Shown: piece after piece, positions 7,342 through 8,965 of the stretch
How the letters are laid out: each line of letters begins with the position of its first letter
How positions within the stretch are numbered: position 1 is the first letter of the stretch
DNA from: Hydrogenimonas sp.
GTDB lineage: Bacteria > Campylobacterota > Campylobacteria > Campylobacterales > Hydrogenimonadaceae
Assembly (NCBI GenBank): GCA_015494675.1
Contig: WGAW01000210.1
Coordinates: 1 to 8,965 of the forward strand
Direction: 5' to 3'
DNA length: 8,965 nucleotides
Notes under the pieces: model-generated
Told to the model about the DNA's origin: nothing
Databases searched by the model: none
What the model saw: the letters and a program-made list of their open reading frames with translations, nothing else
Made by a program: the position numbers and the translations under genes

Positions 7342-8299
7342 CGGAGGACTCGACAGCACCCTTTCGATGAAGCTGATAATCGACCAGGGCATCGACGTGA
7401 TCGCTCTCAATCTCGATATAGGCTTCGGCAGCACAAAAAGCAGAAAAGCGCACATGCAAAACATGTGCGATCAGGTGGGTGCGGAGCTCAGGATTCTCGA
7501 CATAAAAGACCAGTACCTGCGCGATATACTTTTCGACCCGAAGTACGGATACGGTAAAAACTTCAACCCCTGCATAGACTGCCACGGAAACATGTTCAGA
7601 ATCGCAAGGGATCTGATGGACGAGTGGGGTGCAAGCTTTCTCATAAGCGGCGAAGTAGTGGGCCAAAGGCCGATGAGCCAGCGCCGCGAAGCGCTCGACC
7701 TGGTTACGAACCTATCGGAAACGCAGGATCTGCTCCTAAGACCCATGAGCGCCAAGCTGCTGCCGCCCACGCTGCCGGAACGGGAAGGATGGGTAGATAG
7801 AGAGAAGCTCCTCGGAATCTCCGGCAGAAACCGCGAAGTGCAACTCAAAATGGCCGAGGAGATCGGGCTGAAAGATTTCGAAAAGCCGGGCGGCGGTTGC
7901 CTTCTGACAGACGAAAACTTCTCCAAAAAGATCAGAGAGTTCATAAAGTACGATACCCTTGAAGTGGCGGATATTCAACTGCTCAAATACGGCAGGCACC
8001 TTAGACTGCCCGACGGTGCAAAGCTTGTGATCGGGCGCCACAAAGAGGACAACGAGATGATAGAGGCGGCCATAACACCCAAATACAGAAAGATAAAGCT
8101 GCTAAACGCCATCGGCCCCGTATCGGCGATAAGCGCGAACGCGACGGACGCGGACAAAGAGCTCGCCGCGAAACTTACGGCGACCTACGGAAAGACAAAA
8201 CCGGAAGAGAGCTACGAAGTCGCCGTAGGCGACGAAGTCATAAGCGTAAAACCGTACGACTCCAAAGCGCCCGCGCAGAAATATTTTATAAATGCTTAA
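7319..8299 (+). CDS. PP-loop ATPase, ThiI/MnmA-like tRNA thiolation-type protein with extra C-terminal domain
   Basis: The 326-residue protein begins with a PP-loop (SGGLDST, 8-14), the adenylating ATP site of the N-type ATP pyrophosphatases that activate tRNA uridines for sulfur insertion. A central Cys85-x2-Cys88-His motif (NPCIDCHGNM) and ISGEVVGQRPMSQRR (109-123) follow, then Cys194 in PGGGCLL. These features resemble the shortened ThiI/MnmA-like proteins that lack a THUMP domain. The segment from about 200 to 326 (KYGRHLRLPDGAKLVIGRHK, 223-242) is a separate domain. I think it resembles the NFACT-R/DUF814 RNA-binding domain, from memory only. The likely role is tRNA thiolation, but the target base is unknown. 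The ATG at 7319 lies 23 nt inside the end of dnaG with GAGGAGA 11 nt upstream, so the two genes are co-transcribed. The ATPase family is confident, the substrate is not. Confidence 0.85.
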   Translation: MKAIALFSGGLDSTLSMKLIIDQGIDVIALNLDIGFGSTKSRKAHMQNMCDQVGAELRILDIKDQYLRDILFDPKYGYGKNFNPCIDCHGNMFRIARDLMDEWGASFLISGEVVGQRPMSQRREALDLVTNLSETQDLLLRPMSAKLLPPTLPEREGWVDREKLLGISGRNREVQLKMAEEIGLKDFEKPGGGCLLTDENFSKKIREFIKYDTLEVADIQLLKYGRHLRLPDGAKLVIGRHKEDNEMIEAAITPKYRKIKLLNAIGPVSAISANATDADKELAAKLTATYGKTKPEESYEVAVGDEVISVKPYDSKAPAQKYFINA

Positions 8300-8302
8300 G
8301 CA

Positions 8303-8324
8303 GAGTTGAACTAAAATTCGACTC
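8303..8324 (+). other. Weak hairpin between the PP-loop gene and tRNA-Ala
   Basis: GAGTTGAA and TTCGACTC form an 8-bp stem with one G-T pair around a 6-nt loop. The hairpin sits in the 37-nt gap before the tRNA. No T-run follows, so it is a poor intrinsic terminator. It could be a processing site if the tRNA is read through from the dnaG operon. An AT-rich stretch TTTTATAAAT at about 8284-8292, inside the end of the PP-loop gene, could be a -10 for the tRNA, but no matching -35 is seen. Confidence 0.3.
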
Positions 8325-8336
8325 TCACAGGCGTGT

Positions 8337-8412
8337 GGGGCATTAGCTCAGCTGGGAGAGCGCCTCGCTGGCAGCGAGGAGGTCAGCGGTTCGAGCCCGC
8401 TATGCTCCACCA
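8337..8412 (+). tRNA. tRNA-Ala (anticodon GGC)
   Basis: All cloverleaf parts are present in 76 nt. The acceptor stem GGGGCAT pairs with ATGCTCC and contains the G3-U70 wobble that identifies alanine tRNAs. The D-arm is GCTC/GAGC. The anticodon stem CCTCG/CGAGG holds the loop CTGGCAG, which gives anticodon GGC for GCC and GCU codons. The variable loop is AGGTC, and the T-arm AGCGG/CCGCT holds TTCGAGC. The discriminator is A, and CCA is encoded in the gene. It lies 37 nt after the PP-loop gene on the same strand. No clear terminator is seen in the 28 nt before the opposing HNH remnant. Its 3' end borders accessory DNA, and tRNA 3' ends are common integration sites. Confidence 0.98.
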
Positions 8413-8440
8413 TTGGACCTATCCGCGTTTAAATCGACTC

Positions 8441-8965
8441 TTATTGGCGCCAAACCTCTTTACGATGAAACTCGAGATAGACAAGATGACCCTCTTTTAT
8501 CCGCCTCAATTTCATTCCTTCATAAATTCCCAACTTATTGGCTTCGGCCCAGCTCTATCGATTGCGATGTTCAATAAAAGCGCATTGTATATTTCGAGCT
8601 TCTCTTTCGAACTTTCACACTGGCTCCAGGGTTTTATGTGGCTGGCGACAAGCAGTTCGGGGGTTTTGACCCCGGTCACGGCGCAGCGGCCATCCCAATA
8701 ATCCATCAGCAGTTGGCGCAGCTTCTCCTGACCTCTTCGCTGTTTGACCAGTGCCTCCACATCTGTGACTGCAAGATCGGCAGACTCTTCGAATGGGAGC
8801 CTTGCACTCTTTTTGAGCCAATAGAGCAGTTCGGATCGCTCCAATGCCATGGCATAGGGGAACCCATCTGGGGCATCCTCGATGGGAATGAAATGGGCGT
8901 TTTCGAAAAGATTGAGCTGCATCGCCGCCGCTTGAGGCAGTGCTAAAATGGGTAGATCGGTGATT
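8441..8965 (-). pseudogene. HNH endonuclease (HNH_2-like), frameshifted with internal deletion; 5' end beyond right edge
   Basis: The minus strand is open from the window edge to a TGA at 8514-8512; an in-frame ATG is at 8922-8920, but the frame has no stop before the edge, so the true start may be outside. Residues counted from that ATG show the HNH_2-type half-motif RCAVTGVKTPELLVASHIKPW (79-99, His95), a linker, then EIYNALLLN (110-118, Asn113). In intact relatives this is followed by an LDxxFDxGxIxF segment and later by a tail like MxLRxIxxxHLxYLxxHR. Here the first frame runs only IAIDRA and then 12 unrelated residues to the stop. The expected tail is found in another frame of the same strand: 37 codons at 8554-8441, including LGIYEGMKLRRIKEGHLVYL and then EFHRKEVW. 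This implies loss of about 20-30 residues plus a frameshift, removing the last part of the active site. Family features are from memory. Confidence 0.75.

Noticed and set aside
6835..7464. Minus-strand open frame of 209 codons opposite dnaG and the PP-loop gene
   Set aside because: It is a shadow frame spanning two well-supported plus-strand genes and shows no protein-family features.
8303..8324. Hairpin after the PP-loop gene considered as an intrinsic terminator
   Set aside because: It is not GC-rich and no T-run follows; the tRNA lies only 13 nt further on the same strand.
8333..8701. 122-codon plus-strand open frame starting just before the tRNA
   Set aside because: It reads through the whole tRNA gene and then antisense to the HNH remnant; its translation has no recognisable signature.

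Overview
The window reads as chromosomal core DNA of a Campylobacterota bacterium (the former Epsilonproteobacteria), with a short accessory remnant at the right edge. The assignment rests on recall, not a search. The RNase III, chorismate synthase and primase sequences look campylobacterotal, and so does the gene order around them: a TPR protein, rnhA, rnc and aroC diverging from dnaG plus a PP-loop tRNA-thiolation-type gene. The genes are tightly packed with many 4-30 nt overlaps.

Layout. Positions 1-5557 hold one long minus-strand operon. In transcription order it encodes a LapB-like membrane-anchored TPR/rubredoxin protein, RNase HI (rnhA), RNase III (rnc), chorismate synthase (aroC), and then a zinc/manganese-type ABC importer made of a periplasmic binding protein, an ATPase and a permease that runs off the left edge. 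Every junction overlaps except rnhA-rnc, which has an 87-nt gap. Neither aroC nor the metal importer has an intergenic promoter of its own.

Positions 5558-5685 are the divergent control region. It contains a 16-bp perfect A/T palindrome that presents a TATAAT -10 box to both strands. It also contains a long imperfect hairpin built from heptad repeats, three GTGRGYA-like units facing three inverted units, which lies just upstream of the TPR gene's ribosome-binding site.

Positions 5686-8412 run on the plus strand: DNA primase (dnaG), a PP-loop ATP-dependent sulfurtransferase-like protein overlapping it by 23 nt, and tRNA-Ala(GGC). Positions 8441-8965 hold, on the minus strand, an HNH endonuclease gene that runs off the right edge. 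It is broken by an apparent internal deletion and frameshift just after the first half of its nuclease domain.

The core of the window is replication priming, RNA processing and decay (RNase H, RNase III), tRNA modification, aromatic biosynthesis and metal uptake. I did not see a new defence or mobile system. The points most worth checking are the symmetric promoter with an apparently leaderless dnaG, the heptad hairpin, the decayed HNH gene beside tRNA-Ala, and substitutions at metal-ligand positions in the metal-binding protein and RNase III.
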